A stretch of 64,000 bases of DNA from Pseudopithomyces maydicus (taxonomy: Eukaryota > Ascomycota > Dothideomycetes > Pleosporales > Didymosphaeriaceae), in assembly GCA_026873275.1 (NCBI GenBank), contig JANTUC010000007.1, positions 2,232,001 through 2,296,000 of the forward strand. The letters are read 5' to 3'. The stretch's first letter is position 1, and the number at the start of each line of letters is the position of its first letter. Shown here one piece after another: positions 1-12,014 of this stretch. The position numbers and the translations under genes were made by a program. Below the pieces are notes generated by a model. It was not told the origin of the DNA. It worked only from the letters and a program-made list of their open reading frames with translations, and ran no database searches.

Positions 1-901
1 TCCTCTCCTCGACCAAGCACTTGCGCTCCAGGTCCTGGATGCTGGACGAGAGGCGCCGGAGGGTGGCGAGCCACGACTGGACGCTGAGCGCGAAGTAGGC
101 TTCCTTGGGGGAGCGGGTGGGGAGGGAAGATGGGGGAGGGGTGGGGATGCTGGAGGGGCGTTGGGGGCGCGCGTGGGGTGGTGGGGTGGGGAGGTAGGTT
201 GTGGGTTGGAGGTAGGTCGTGGGTTGGAGGTATGTGGTCGGTTGGAGGTAGGTCGTTGGTTGGAGGTATGTCGTGGGTTGGAGGGTGTAAGTAGAGGTAG
301 CGTCGTAATCCTCGATCGGGCTGTCGACCCGTTTCTTGTTTCCATCTCCGTTCTCCTCATGCTGGTTTCCATTCCCATGTCCGTACCCATTCCCATTACC
401 CCAGCCACCATCCTGCCCATACCCATACCCATACGCGTACCCCTGTCCATCGCCCTCCCCGAAACAACTCCTCGCCGGCGTTTTACACCACGGCGCCGGA
501 GACAGCAAATCATCCAGATTATATGGCTCCTGCTCGAGCTCCTCGGGGTCTACACTGAAACAAGGGTCCGACAACGCATCGATGGCAGCTGTGTAGCTGG
601 ATACGGCCTGGGCGCAGGCAGATTTCCGGGTCTCGAGGGCGGAGGAGCTGCGCGCGAAGTGGTCGTGGACGAGGGCGGTGTAGAAGTGGAGGGTTGCGGT
701 GTGGAGGGGGTGGAGCTAGATTCGTATGTAAGTAATTGGGCCTTTGTGGTGGAGGGGGAAAAGGAAGGAACGTACGTCGTTGGGAAAGGCGAGGAGGCGT
801 TCGCAGAGAGTGGCGCATTGGACGTAGCGGCGGGATTCGAAGAGGTGTTTTATTTCGGGGGTGAGGATGTGGAGTTGCGAGAAATTGGTGGAAGGTAGCA
901 T
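1..901 (-). CDS. Partial hypothetical protein with TPR-like N-terminus and LQPTTY repeats
   Basis: The gene starts at the ATG at 901-899 and runs off the left edge. Exon 1 is 901-776 (42 codons, ends on a GTACGT donor). Exon 2 starts at 715 after a TCTAG acceptor and stays open to base 1, giving about 280 visible residues. The N-terminus (LFESRRYVQCATLCERLLA, then a helical stretch through SSYTAAIDAL) resembles TPR-like helical pairs, which would suggest protein binding. A Gly/Tyr/Asn-rich linker of GY and GN dipeptides follows, then five perfect LQPTTY repeats, a proline-rich linker and a second helical stretch (YFALSVQSWLATLRRLSS). Fungal hypothetical proteins of this style exist, but I cannot name one. 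The missing C-terminus prevents a family call. Splicing is confident; function is unknown. Confidence 0.75.
191..280 (-). repeat. 18-bp coding minisatellite, 5 units
   Basis: Five tandem 18-bp units lie at 191-208, 209-226, 227-244, 245-262 and 263-280. Read on the minus strand each encodes LQPTTY. The differences between units are synonymous at the protein level, so the peptide array looks conserved while the DNA diverges. Confidence 0.9.
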
Positions 902-2226
902 GGTTGGAGGAGAGAAGAGCTGTTGGGGGTTAGTGATGGTGTTTTTGTGAGGGAGGGAAGGAGCGTCTTTACCTTTCTTCTCGTCTATCTATTCCGTCTT
1001 GTATTCCCTTAGAGTTGTATGTGTATGATTGAGAGAAATTCGTGTCGTTCAATATTCTTCGTAACGTTCTTCTCCTTCGATCACCTTCCAGCGATGCGAC
1101 GCGTAGTCCGAAATGGAGCAAGAAACGAATTGCAATCCCAGATCGCTCAGGCACCAGCCAGGTAGAAAGTGTATAAGAAAGAGGAGACGCAACCCCGCAA
1201 AGTAGGCGTGCGAGCGGGTGAAATCCTCAAGATGCAGGGTGCCCCTCGGCAGCATGCATGCACTGCGTGTCTCGTCCTTCCGTATCGCAAACCCGCAAGG
1301 ATACTTGCAGCCCGCCACACGCTCGTCAATCGTTACCTCCCTGATCGTAGAAGCTGTAAGGTACCTTCCCAGAAGCCAGCCTGTTACCCACGCCTACAAA
1401 ACACCCCCCAGATATATATCTATATATCTAAAATAAAAAATAAAACAATATAAAAACGAACGTAGGCATGTATGTGAAATGCAGAAAAAATCAAACACCA
1501 CAAAATGGCGCAGTTTCCCGGCTCATATATATATAGAGAGAAATTATCGAGTACCGCACCTCGTACCAACCTCCTACCATAGGGAAAAAACCGACACCTG
1601 AGTAAGGCATTTGTTTCACCCAGCACGCACGCGCATGCTTCGAAACGAGCATCCCTGCAAGCAGGGCGCGATGCCCCGATGAGGGATGGCGCGTTCCCTG
1701 TTCGAGTTGGTAAGCGCGCTGCTTTGGGGATGGCGCGAGCGGAGAGATGGCGTCGTGGACGGCGATCGATTGTGACGGGTGTGGGAAGGGCGCGTGGTGC
1801 GGGATTGGGTTTGAAGGGGAAGTTTATATATGTATCTATGTAGGTGGGCTCGGAAGGGAATTAGATGGGAGAGGGAGGGAGAATGGTACGTCATGGGGGT
1901 TTATGTATCTGTCCCGGTATATACATGTATATGAGGTTAAGATGTCCGTACTGCGGAGATGAATGCATGAACGTCTTTTATTCGATGGAGCTGACTGCCG
2001 GAATAGGTACATTTTGAACCTCACCGGACCGTTATCCCATCCTCATGAAGACACCGGTGCGTCTCCCTCGCATGTCGTCGTTTTACGCTACTATGCCACT
2101 GCAGCAGGATACAAGCAGGCGTAAACTATATTTCACGACTGACATCCTATCCAATCTCTACATACACATCTACACCCCGCATCCGCATTACATGCATACA
2201 CACGCATCAAACCGTCCACGTGAACC
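902..2226. other. Intergenic, no gene seen
   Basis: This stretch lies upstream of the minus-strand gene ending at 901 and downstream of the xylanase. Open frames here are short and show no family resemblance. It contains TATATA runs near 1411-1430 and 1520-1535. The first few hundred bases should hold the promoter and 5' UTR of the gene at 1-901. Confidence 0.6.
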
Positions 2227-3265
2227 TCACCCCGACGTCGCGACCGCCTCCGCAGCCCCCACCCTACTCACCCCCTCCGTCACCACCGCCCTCGCCGCCG
2301 GCGCCTTCGTACTCGTCGACACCTTCTTACTCGAGCTCGACCTCCTCACACTCCTATACGTACTCGTCGGCGTCTCCGGCACCGCCACTGTAGGCGTGAC
2401 GCCAATCGTGATCTGCGCCTCTCCACTGCCCTGCTGTCCCTCGATGCCCATGACCATGTAGTTTTGCTTTCCGAGCTTGAGCCCTGCGGCTTCCCAGGCC
2501 TTGAAGTGGTTCCCCGTGTTGATGGTGCCGCCGCAGTGCATCTTGGTGCGGATGGACCAGTATTGCTGGAAGTCGGTGTTGTCGCCGATGATGGAGGGGG
2601 CGTTTATGCGTTCTTTTTGCCAGATCTCGTAGGTGCCGCCGTCGGAGGTGAGGGTGCCGTATTGGGTTGCGGAGGCGTTGTCCGAGGGGTTGTGCTTGCC
2701 CACTGGGGAAGTGTTAGGTATGGAGGGTGGTGAGAGGGAAGGGAGAGGAAGAGTAGAGTGGAAGACGTACTGGATTCAATGACGTAGTATTCGACGAGGG
2801 GGTTGGTGGTCCAGCCGTAGAGGGCGAGGTATGCCCAGCCGCTGGTTTTGAAGGTGCCGGTGTAGTTGAAGAGCCTGGAGGAGTTAGCTGGGATTGGTAT
2901 GACCCGAATGAGGTAGGAGTCTAGCTGTCATATGTATATGTATATGTGTAGTCATATATATTTAACACCATACAAGGGAAGTATGTATCACTATGATACC
3001 AGAGCCACTTCGAGGTATAGCACTTACATGTTGCCACCAGGACGGTACCCTTCCCTACCACGAAGTTTCCTCCAAAGCCGTTGTTCCACGACACATTGAA
3101 CGCCCCTCCAGCAAGATTCTTAAAGTCTACATCCGCGAAGTCATTCGACCAGTTCTGAATCGCGTTGATATTCTGCCGTGGCTCGAGGACGGGTTTAGGA
3201 GCGCCCTGGGTAAGGCTCGCCGACGCAGCAAGCAATATGCCCACAGAAGACAAAAACGACCGCAT
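2227..3265 (-). CDS. GH11 endo-1,4-beta-xylanase, frame broken by one base
   Basis: This is a secreted xylanase that would cleave beta-1,4-xylan in plant cell walls. Exons are 3265-3028, 2874-2771 and 2702-2227. The protein opens with a signal peptide (MRSFLSSVGILLAASASLTQ) and a propeptide ending near EPRQ, then the GH11 jelly-roll (WNNGFGGNFVVGKG). The nucleophile Glu lies in NPLVEYYVIES and the acid/base Glu in MGIEGQQGSG. A Ser/Thr/Ala-rich tail of about 50 residues follows. The exon sum is 818 nt, one short of a whole number of codons. The family sequence continues after VVGKG as YRPGGNM only if one G is added to the run at 3048-3050. Without it, translation stops within exon 3 and loses both catalytic residues. 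A branch-point CTAAC and CAG acceptor support intron 1. It is either a pseudogene or a consensus error. Confidence 0.85.
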
Positions 3266-5423
3266 GCTGATGGGATATCTGATAAGCTCGTTCGGGGTAC
3301 GTATAAAATGCTAAAGAGATGGTACTGCTTCTGTTCCCTCAGCCCAGTGCCCCCGTACGAACACCCAGCCTTATATATACTCGACTCCCCAGCCCATCGA
3401 TGCCGTCAGAGAAGCTCCCTCGTGCTATACGAGAACCCTTCGAGTAATCGCATCCTATCTGATCTGCGCTCCTCCTCCCTGCACCTGCAACTGCAACCTG
3501 CAGTCCGCGTCGCCGCCTCACCTAGACCACTCCATCCCGCCAAGCACCCCCAAATAAAGAACAACCCACTGCGCCCATCACCGGCTCTTCACCTCCTCCG
3601 CACCCACTGATAACGGTGTTGCCTCGCAGCAGCAACGCCGCTAATCGATTACAATGGCCGCTGGCAGTCACGTACCCTGGACCGCACGTACACATGTAGA
3701 CGTGCGTCCCCAGCGATCTGGTAGCGGAGCGAGCATATATTGCATTTCCAATACACAGCACATATAGGTGCCGAGCTAGGCAATGCCTACGTCCGGCGAC
3801 CCGGGACCGCGAAGGGACTTGTAGCTGCGAGATGCGCGGACGAGGCTCCTGGGGCTGTATGTCCGGTGGTTAATATGTCTTACGTACCTATACGAAATGC
3901 ACGGCGTAACCGAGTACGGTGCGGGCTGAGGTACATTCGGTGGGAGCAGCCGATAAAGCCGCAGGTAGTGGCGAAAAAAAGAGTACATATCGGAGGAGGT
4001 GACGTTTAGTTTGGCTGGGGCGTGGACGGGGGTGCGGACGGGGAGATTGGACGGAGGGAATAACGTGTTGCTATGTAGATAGATGCGGGAGGCCAATGTT
4101 GTATGGAGGTGATGGTAGCATAGACGTCTAGAGTTACATACATTCAAGCTTTCGACTACGCTCTTGGTACAGGCGATCATCCAGGGACGCAGCGTTGAAC
4201 TCTCCACTCGACTCCACCAACGCATTCGCTGAAGGGCTTACACACCGGTATGCATCGAGGCGCTCGCTAGGCTCTGACCTGCATGGGCCCGATTGAATTC
4301 CCGGACCAAGCCCTGTCTGCCTCGTCCCCGGGTAGTCGTGCTTCTAGCCCCTTACCCGGTTAGAACCCGTGGGTGGAAAGTGCTCTAGGGACGTATTTCT
4401 GAAACATGCAGTCATGTACGAGCTAGAGCTTAAAGGAATGCCTAGACGCGCTGATTAACGTATAGTCGGTGAGAGCCCAAAGCTGCAGGATTCAAGTTAC
4501 TTGAACAAGCGCCCGAATATATCCAGGTAGTTATATATATATTGCGGCTCCACAAATTATTTCGAACCCTACCTCACTACCAAAGGCAAATCTATAAATG
4601 GTGGACGCATGCTAGCTGTTTGAAAAAATCGATGGAGATATGAAGTCGAGGGCAGGTGGGGTGCGTTGCACGTACTGCCGTTCACGGTTAGTGTGTATCT
4701 GCAGACACTGGTGCACCTTACCTCTACACTTCCAACCAATACCAGCTTGGGGCCGACACAAGACTGGGCGAGGCCAATGAAGCTTTCCGGAGCCTTTTCA
4801 TCGCTGCACGTATTATTGTTATCTATTGTATCATTTCTCGTAATAAATGCATGGGTAGTGTATGGCACGGCGCTCAGGTGCGTGCTACAGTTTCGCTCAG
4901 AACCAAAGCCACTCAGGACGCAAGTAATCCATGCTGTCCTACACAGCTGTTGCTCCAAGATGACCTATAGTATGGGCGACAGCTATGCATGCTCTTTTTA
5001 CCTTGGCCAAATCTGCCACAAAATCATGCTGCCGTTGAGATGACAATACCTGCTATCACAACGTATTGCCAAGCTAACCTTCGAAACTCTGCGACCAATC
5101 ATGCAGCTGCTTGCTGCACCTTTCTTTCAATAAAACGTCAAGTACTTTTCGAAAACATGAACGGTTATTCCCTTGAACATGCGCATGTTTTTCTGTACAT
5201 CCAAGTTTCCATCTCATGTTCACATTGGTACCCCTACCTGGTCAGGTTACCAGCCACAGTCAGCGACATCACGCAGATGGTAACAAAAGTGAAAATAAAA
5301 GGGGAAATAGTTGGATGACAAAGGAGCATATGGACAAGCTTTATTCTACACAGCCTGGCTCGCTACTAGCAGAGAAGCTCGCCGGCGTTTTGGGTAAGTA
5401 GTCTAACATTACGAGCAACTCCT
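3266..5423. other. Intergenic, no gene seen
   Basis: The region holds the xylanase promoter and then about 2 kb of unassigned DNA to the ATP synthase gene. Both strands have open stretches of up to about 130 codons around 4570-5040, but they overlap each other and match no family I know. No tRNA-like B box was found. Confidence 0.5.
3371..3379 (-). promoter_or_regulatory. TATA box of the xylanase gene
   Basis: A TATATATAA element on the minus strand lies about 106 bases upstream of the xylanase ATG at 3265, a usual distance for inducible fungal secreted-enzyme genes. Inferred from position and motif. Confidence 0.5.
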
Positions 5424-6533
5424 CTAGCTGTCCTCGGACGCGGCCGCACCAGTGATGATCTCGACGAGCTCGCCGGTAATGACGGCTTGACGAGTGCGGT
5501 TGAAGAGAATCTGGAACTTGGTAATCATCTCGCCGGCGTTCTTGGAGGCATTCTACAACGATGTCAGCTCGGAAAATCGGCATCGGGATCAAGAGTGTAC
5601 GTACGTCCATGGCGTTTCGTCGGGCAGACTGCTCGCATGCGTGACCTTCAGCAAGAGCCCAGTAGAGCGAGTTGGCAAGGGCGTATTCGCGGAGGTTGCC
5701 GAGAACCTCGTCGTCAATCTCGAAAGCGGCGAAGTTGGCTGCGAGGGTTAGTTAGAGTGCGCTGGCTCTGGTCGATGTTCCGTCTACTTACGCGACTGCT
5801 GGATAGCCTCCTCGGAGAACGCCTCGATGGGGGTGGCCTCGTAGCTCTGGGCGTTGAGGAACTTGTTGTAGAGGATCTTGACGGAGGCGTAGTCGGTGGG
5901 GAGGTTGGCGATCTGGTCGGCAATGGCAGAGGCATCGGCGAAGGTAGGGACGTCCTTGCCAACACCGGCGAAGCTGAGGAGGATGTTCTTGCCGTTGGAA
6001 CGGCTGAGCTGGGCCTTGCACTTCTCGCCGATGATGACGAGATCAGTCTCGGGCTGCTCGAGCAGGATCTTGCGGGTAGCCCTGGAGAGACCCGAGTGGA
6101 TACCACCGCAGAGACCCTTGTCGGAGCTGCAGACGACGACGAGGGTCTTCTTGCCCTCGCCCTCGGTGGGCTTGGTCTCGGCCTGCTCGAAGACGGTGTT
6201 GGAGGTCTGGCCGTAGTTGCGGGACTCGGTCATAGCACGCTGGGCGCGGGTGAGCTTGGTGGAGGCGACGATCTTCATCGTCTTGGTAATTTTCTCGATG
6301 TTGCGGATCGACTTGAGACGGTCCTCAATCTCGCGCAGGGTGGCATAGGTAGCCGCGGCGGGGGCATTGAGGGGGCGGGCCTAGATAATGGCACATAGGT
6401 CAGCTCCCGATGGCATTGGCGATGCAATGGCTGCCGGCGCGGTGGTGGAGGCAGGTTGCTCTGGGGGATGTTCGTACCGTGCGGCCTGGGCGAGGCCTGC
6501 CCGCAGCACGGGGCGCGCAGCTCGTGAAAGCAT
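5424..6533 (-). CDS. ATP3: Mitochondrial ATP synthase F1 gamma subunit
   Basis: This is the central rotor stalk of mitochondrial F1Fo-ATP synthase, coupling proton flow to ATP synthesis in the matrix-facing F1. Exons are 6533-6478, 6380-5792, 5738-5605 and 5552-5424. A mitochondrial presequence (MLSRAARPVLRAGLAQAAR) precedes the gamma N-terminal helix (ATLREIEDRLKSIRNIEK, ITKTMKIVASTKL). The conserved SSDKGLCGGIHS core and the C-terminal helix (NASKNAGEMI, then RQAVITGELVEIITGA) are present. I chose the ATG at 6533 because family members start MLSRAAR; another ATG sits three bases upstream. Exons total 908 nt, one short: exon 1 leaves in phase 2 but exon 2 fits only in phase 0, so one base is probably missing in the C-rich start of exon 2 (complement of G runs at 6360-6375). 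The expected product is about 302 residues. It is divergent from topoisomerase I, 0.7 kb away. Confidence 0.93.
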
Positions 6534-7224
6534 CATGGACGCGGCGAGGAATTGAGATGGAGCGGAGATGGCAGGCAGCCGGCGGGTCCGATGGCGACTG
6601 CGTGGGTGCGTGGGCTTGCGGGAGGTGCTGCTTCTGCTTCGGGTGTGCAAGAGTTGCACCTGCCCTGCGCTTGCGCACTAGCGGTAACCGTTACATAAGC
6701 CGCCATCGCCGTGGAAGGCGCACCCAGACGCCCACGGCAGGCGCCCTCACGGTGAAGGCAGCTTGCAACTCGTGCGAGCGGAGCGCCGCCAGAGAAGCAC
6801 GGCGGCCTCCAATGCATCCCAGGCACCAACAATATCGCCTCCGCAGGCCGCCTTCACCGCGCGCTGGCCGTCGAGCGAGGCGTTCGTCACGGAATAGTGC
6901 CGGCCTGCCAGTGGACTTAGCGGCTGCAGCAGGGACTCGATCGCGACTCTCGTTCGTGCGTGCCTTTGACACTTAAGAACCCGCAGCCCTCCACTCCCTC
7001 GCCCACACTTCACCTTTCTCCTCCGCCATCGCTCACCCGCCGCGCCTCACGTGGCGAGCTGCTCTCCGCCTGAGCCCCCCTTCGCAGCCCTCTCACCTCG
7101 CCCCTGCCGCCGCCAGACCACTTTCTTGCATTCTGCGCGGAATCTGGCCAAGCCCAGACTTTGTCCTTTGCACTTTCTCGACACCCTGCACCGCGCACAC
7201 CACCCGCGCCCATCACCCGCCGCC
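6534..7224. promoter_or_regulatory. Divergent promoter region, ATP3 / TOP1
   Basis: About 690 GC-rich bases separate the two divergent start codons. No clear TATA box is visible, as expected for housekeeping genes. A pyrimidine-rich stretch leads into the topoisomerase ATG. The region should contain both 5' UTRs. Confidence 0.5.
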
Positions 7225-10197
7225 ATGTCTTCATCCGACGACGACGCCCCCATTGCGCGCCGCAGAGTCAACGGAGGTGAGTGACATTGCCTCTGCCGCA
7301 AACCGTTTGTTTCACCTTCCACCGTATAACTTCGCCGTGCACGCGACGCTCCTGCGTCCTTAGTCGCGCAAGACTCGCCTGGACCGCCCTCCGTCGCCTC
7401 GCCCGCACCACGCCATGGCCAGTACTGACGCGTGCACAGCAGCCAAATCCGACGACCGCATCCCCAAAGACCTCGACCGCAAATTGGACAAGGAGCTTCC
7501 CTCCAACGGCCATGTCGAGCCCGGCGTCTCCATCCGCATGGGCCCCGTCGAGGACATGGATGTTGACAGTCCCGCCACAAACGCCAACCTCAATGGCAAG
7601 CGCAAGGCTCGCACCAGCCTCACGAACGGCAAGTCGTACAAGGAGGAGAGCTCTGATGACGACAAGCCTTTGGTGCGTCACGTCTTTCGTTCGTCCCTGA
7701 CTTTGGCATGCTGACATGCACCAGAACAAACGTAGACGGACCTCGCAGCAAGCCACCCAGTCCAAGGCCAAGGACGAGGAGGACTCGGAGCTCAGCGATG
7801 TCCCGCTGGTCGCCCGCAAGCCTCCCAAGGCGAGCCCTGCCCAGATCGGCGAGTCTTCGGATTCCGACACGCCACTCAACGCAAAACTCGTCCAGAAGAA
7901 AGAAAAGATCGAGCAGGCAGCCTCAAAGGAAGCCAAGGCTATCCGCAGCAAGGAGAAGGCTGCTCCCAGACGCAAGGTCAAGGAAGAGAGTGATAGCGAC
8001 GAGCCTATCGTGAAGAAGAAGAAACAGCCTGCGAAGCGCGCCTCCAACGGCGTGAAGAAAGATGAGTCCGACTCGGATGCGCCCCTTGCGAAGAAGGCCC
8101 CAGCAAAGAAGACCAAAGCCAAGGCCGCCGCGGCTCCTGTCAAGACTAAAGCCAGAGCTAAGAGCGAACAAGAAGATGATGCTCAAGACGAGGAAGAGGA
8201 GTACCGTTGGTGGGAAGACCCGTCCAAGGGTGACGGCACGAAGAAATGGACAACCCTAGAACACAACGGCGTCGTATTCCCGCCTCCGTATCAGCCGATG
8301 CCGAAACACGTCAAGCTCATTTATGATGGCACCCCCGTCACACTTCACCCAGAAGCGGAAGAGGTTGCTACTTTCTTCGGCAGCATGCTTAACTCCGCGC
8401 ACAACGTGGAGAACCCGACATTCATTAAAAACTTCTTTGAAGATTTCACGGCTATCCTGAAAAAGACTGGTCACGGGAAAGACAAGGATGGCAAGACTGT
8501 TACTATCAAGAGCTTCGAGAAATGTGATTTCAAGCCTATTTTCGAGTGGTTTGAGTCGGAACGACTCAAGAAGAAGAACCTCCCTGCCGCCGAGAAGAAG
8601 GCTCTAAAAGCCGAGAAAGACGCTGCTGAGGCACCCTATATGTTCTGTACATGGGACGGTCGCAAACAAAAGGTCGGCAACTTCAGAGTCGAACCTCCTA
8701 GTCTTTTCCGTGGACGTGGCGAGCACCCCAAGACTGGACGTGTCAAGAAGCGTGTTCTCCCCGAGCAAATTACCATCAACATCGGAAAGGAAGCCAAGGT
8801 ACCAGAGCCTCCGGCAGGACACCGATGGAAAGAGGTCAAGCATGATCAAGAAGGTACGTGGTTGGCTATGTGGCAAGAAAACATCAACGGTGCCTATAAG
8901 TACGTTATGTTGGCCGCCAACTCCGATATTAAGGGTCAAAGTGATTACAAGAAGTTTGAGAAGGCACGTGAGTTGAAGAAGCACATCGATCGGATCCGAA
9001 AGGACTACAAGCGTGATCTCAAGGGCGAGAAGATGGCCGACCGCCAGCGTGCTACGGCTATCTACCTTATCGACCAGTTCGCTCTCCGTGCTGGTAACGA
9101 AAAGGGTGAAGACGAAGCTGACACGGTTGGCTGTTGCTCCCTCAAGTTCGAGCACGTGTCACTGAAGCCGCCGAATACTGTCGTTTTTGACTTTTTGGGT
9201 AAGGACAGTATCCGTTTTTACGATGAAGTCACAGTCGACGAGCAGGTGTTCAAGAATTTGAAGATTTTCAAGAAGGCACCTAAGACGACGGGAGACGACA
9301 TCTTTGACCGACTTACTACCTCTGCCCTGAACAAGCACCTGACCTCGTACATGCCTGGCCTGACCGCCAAGGTCTTCCGTACATATAACGCGTCCTGGAC
9401 GATGGCTCGACTGTTGAAGGACATGAAGGCTACAGGAACCATCCAAGAGAAGGTGAAGCAGTACAACGATGCCAACCGTCAAGTCGCTATTCTTTGCAAC
9501 CACAAGCGTACTGTAGCTGCCGGCCACGCGGGATCCATCGAGAAGATGCAGCAGAAGATCAACGGTCTCCGGTATCAAGTCTGGCGGACCAAGCAGATGA
9601 TCCTCGACCTCGACTCCAAGCAAAAGAAGAAGAGGGCGCCGAGTACTTTGAGCGTCCCGAGGATCTCGACGATGATTGGGTCAAGGCGCACATCGAAGCC
9701 GAGGTGGAAGAGAAGCGCCAGAAGATCACCAAGAAGTTCGAGAAGGACAACGAGAAGCGCAAGGCCGAGGGCGAGAAGGAGATGAAGCCCAAGGAGCTGG
9801 ATGCGCTGCTCGAAGAGGCGGACGAGCTCGACAAGAAGATGCGCAAGGAACACAAGACTGGCAAGGTGGAGGCTGAGGGCAAGGGCCCATCGGTCGACAA
9901 GATTGACGCAAACCTTGAAAAGCTCAACCAGCGCATTGAGAACATGAAGATCCAGATGGAGGATAAAGAGGGGAACAAGGAGGTTGCGCTCGGTACCTCT
10001 AAGATTGTGAGTTTTTGACGCGAAAATGCATGCGTAGGGTTTGCCGCTAATCATTGGCACAGAATTACATCGACCCCAGGCTCACGGTGGTCTTCTCGAA
10101 GAAGTTCAATGTCCCGATCGAGCGCTTCTTTTCGAAGACTTTGCGCGAGAAGTTCGACTGGGCGATCAAGTCGGTGGATGAGGACTGGGAGTTTTAG
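7225..10197 (+). CDS. TOP1: DNA topoisomerase I (type IB)
   Basis: This nuclear enzyme relaxes supercoils by transient single-strand cleavage through a 3'-phosphotyrosine. Exons are 7225-7276, 7443-7672 (or from 7440), 7725-10006 and 10063-10197. The N-terminus is a Lys/Ser/Asp-rich nuclear-localisation region of roughly 240 residues. The conserved core starts near YRWWEDPSKGDGTKKWTTLE and includes FALRAGNEKGEDEADTVGCC and FLGKDSIRFYD. A coiled-coil linker (AHIEAEVEEKRQKI onward) leads to the C-terminal SKINYIDPR motif holding the catalytic Tyr, the second codon of the last exon. Exons total 2699 nt, one base short. The frame breaks at 9636-9641, where KKKRAP should run into EYFERPEDLDDD; the motif GCGCC|GAG seems to lack one C. 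Intron 1 ends in a CAGCAG tandem acceptor. The intact product would be about 899 residues. Confidence 0.95.
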
Positions 10198-10722
10198 ACG
10201 GCTCGATGGGCGTGGATGGGTGGACAGATGGATGGACGGATGGGTGGACTGCATGTCTGCAAGGTGAAGTAGATCGCTATCTACCACTTGCAGTTGGGAC
10301 TGGGTGTGTATCTCGCGCCATTTATCTACTCTAGCTTGAACCAAGGAACAACAACAACAACAAAAAGAGCTGGACTGGGTTGGATCGGGTACGCGGGTGC
10401 GTGGCCTGGACAGCGGGCGTGAACAGCGGGTGTGAAAAGTGCTTCATCCGGAGGATTGGTGCGCTGTTTTTTTCGGCTGTTTTTGCCTGCGACCGGTTTT
10501 TTTGTGTTTATTACTTTTTATCTTATTTTTTCTGTAGTTGTAGTGAAGGGTTGAGAAAGGATATTCAAACACACACACATATATACATTGCATGTTGGGG
10601 ATGGTGAGGTTGAAACATGGGTTGTAGTTTTATGGGTTGAGTATGAGTAAGGGAGGAAGAAAGAAAGAAAAGAGGTGATCAAGGGGTAGGGGGAGGGCGA
10701 GAGAAGCAAAGAAAGAGATGAG

Positions 10723-10748
10723 CAGAGAGAGAGAGAGAGAGAGAGAGA
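10723..10748. repeat. (GA)n microsatellite
   Basis: An almost pure run of GA dinucleotides about 530 bases past the topoisomerase stop codon. Confidence 0.9.
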
Positions 10749-11094
10749 TGGCATTGAGACTATACAGTACGTACTTGTATGTTTTGAATTAGAGTTTGGA
10801 TTTATCTTCGTACTCATCTCATCATTCTGGGTGAGTTAGTGTCTTGGTACTCCTGTACTTTCTCCTCGCCGTGTGTGTTGCAATTCTTTATTTTTTTTTT
10901 CATTCTCACCCCATGTACGTACATGTGGTCGTGTCCGCGTGTTGAGGTTTCACATATACGCCGGTACACCCATCCGTCCCATATACAAGTAAGTATACAC
11001 ACATGTATGTCCACGCGTACGCGAACTTTGCTGCTCAATCTGCTCACGTACATACATACTTATGTGTACATGTACATGTACTTATGTACAAGGT

Positions 11095-11310
11095 CTCATG
11101 CACGCAGCGTTTCAAGAAGCGTGCCGTCTGCACCCATGCACGTATGTACGTATGTACATATATATACATATCTACATACATACATACTTCCCACCCCCAC
11201 CTCTCAAACTTTACCACCTACCTTCTCTGCCCGCTCACGTATCGACCTCCACACATATACGTACGTACATGTACTTGCAGGACGTCATGCACGCCGCGTT
11301 TCAGGAAGCG
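11095..11310. repeat. Imperfect duplication of a ~26-bp block
   Basis: The blocks 11095-11121 and 11284-11310 share TCATGCACGC and then GCGTTTCA with a few changes, about 190 bases apart. Each is bordered by TACG/TATG-rich DNA, which suggests duplication of a longer unit that has since diverged. Confidence 0.7.
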
Positions 11311-11599
11311 CGAGCGTTTGCATGTATGTATATTTATATGACTTTACGGATTTATATACTTTGTAGATTTGTAGAGTGTCGTACGTAACGTATGTACCGT
11401 ATGTACCGCACCGCACCGCACCGCGCTGCGTCGAATATGGATAATCGATCCGTAACGCAGGTATACCTGGCTCGGGATCGAGATGGTATATATATATATA
11501 TATACATACATACGGACGGTACATGTGTATATATAGAGCTGTGTCTAAGTATGCGGGCGGGAAGAGAAGGTTTGGATATAAGTTGGCTTGTGAGAGATA

Positions 11600-11628
11600 T
11601 ATGGATGGATGGATGGATGGATGGATGG
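11600..11628. repeat. (GGAT)n microsatellite
   Basis: Seven tandem GGAT units. Similar GGAT/ATCC tracts recur downstream of topoisomerase I (10205-10250), the epimerase (15150-15175) and the gene at 35297-36499 (35133-35147). Confidence 0.9.
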
Positions 11629-11989
11629 GCATGGAGGTAGGTAGGTAGATAGGGGGTAGAGAGGTAACATGCCTGCATGCCCGGATACCCGCATGTCTGG
11701 CTGCAAACCTACATGCATGCATGTATGTGTATGTATGTGTATGTATGTATGCACGTACCTACGGTATGCATGCGAGTGAGATTCGTATAAGTGCCCAGCA
11801 TCGCTGTGTTGGGGTTGTGTTGGTTGGCTCTGGCTATGATGGGGGATTTGGCGAGGGAGGAGAGCGGGTGGGTGGATGGGTGAGTGAGTGAGCTGTGGGG
11901 GCTGAGCTGGGGTGTGAGGGGCTGGATGCGGGGCGGAGATTACATGGTTATGGAGGTGGGTGGGTGGGTGAGCGGCAAGGAAGGAATCA

Positions 11990-12014
11990 GGGAAGGAAGG
12001 AAGGAAGGAAGGAA
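11990..12014. repeat. (GGAA)n microsatellite
   Basis: Interrupted tandem GGAA units in the gene-free 10.2-13.3 kb block. A triple TACGGTGGG repeat follows at about 12070-12100. Confidence 0.85.

Noticed and set aside
161..898. 245-residue plus-strand frame
   Set aside because: Antisense to the partial gene at 1-901, whose repeats and introns are better supported.
4570..5043. Overlapping frames on both strands near 4.6-5.0 kb
   Set aside because: Neither shows a domain, signal peptide or consistent splice signals.
5487..6398. 303-residue plus-strand frame across ATP3
   Set aside because: It is the antisense of a strongly conserved gene and has no known family pattern.
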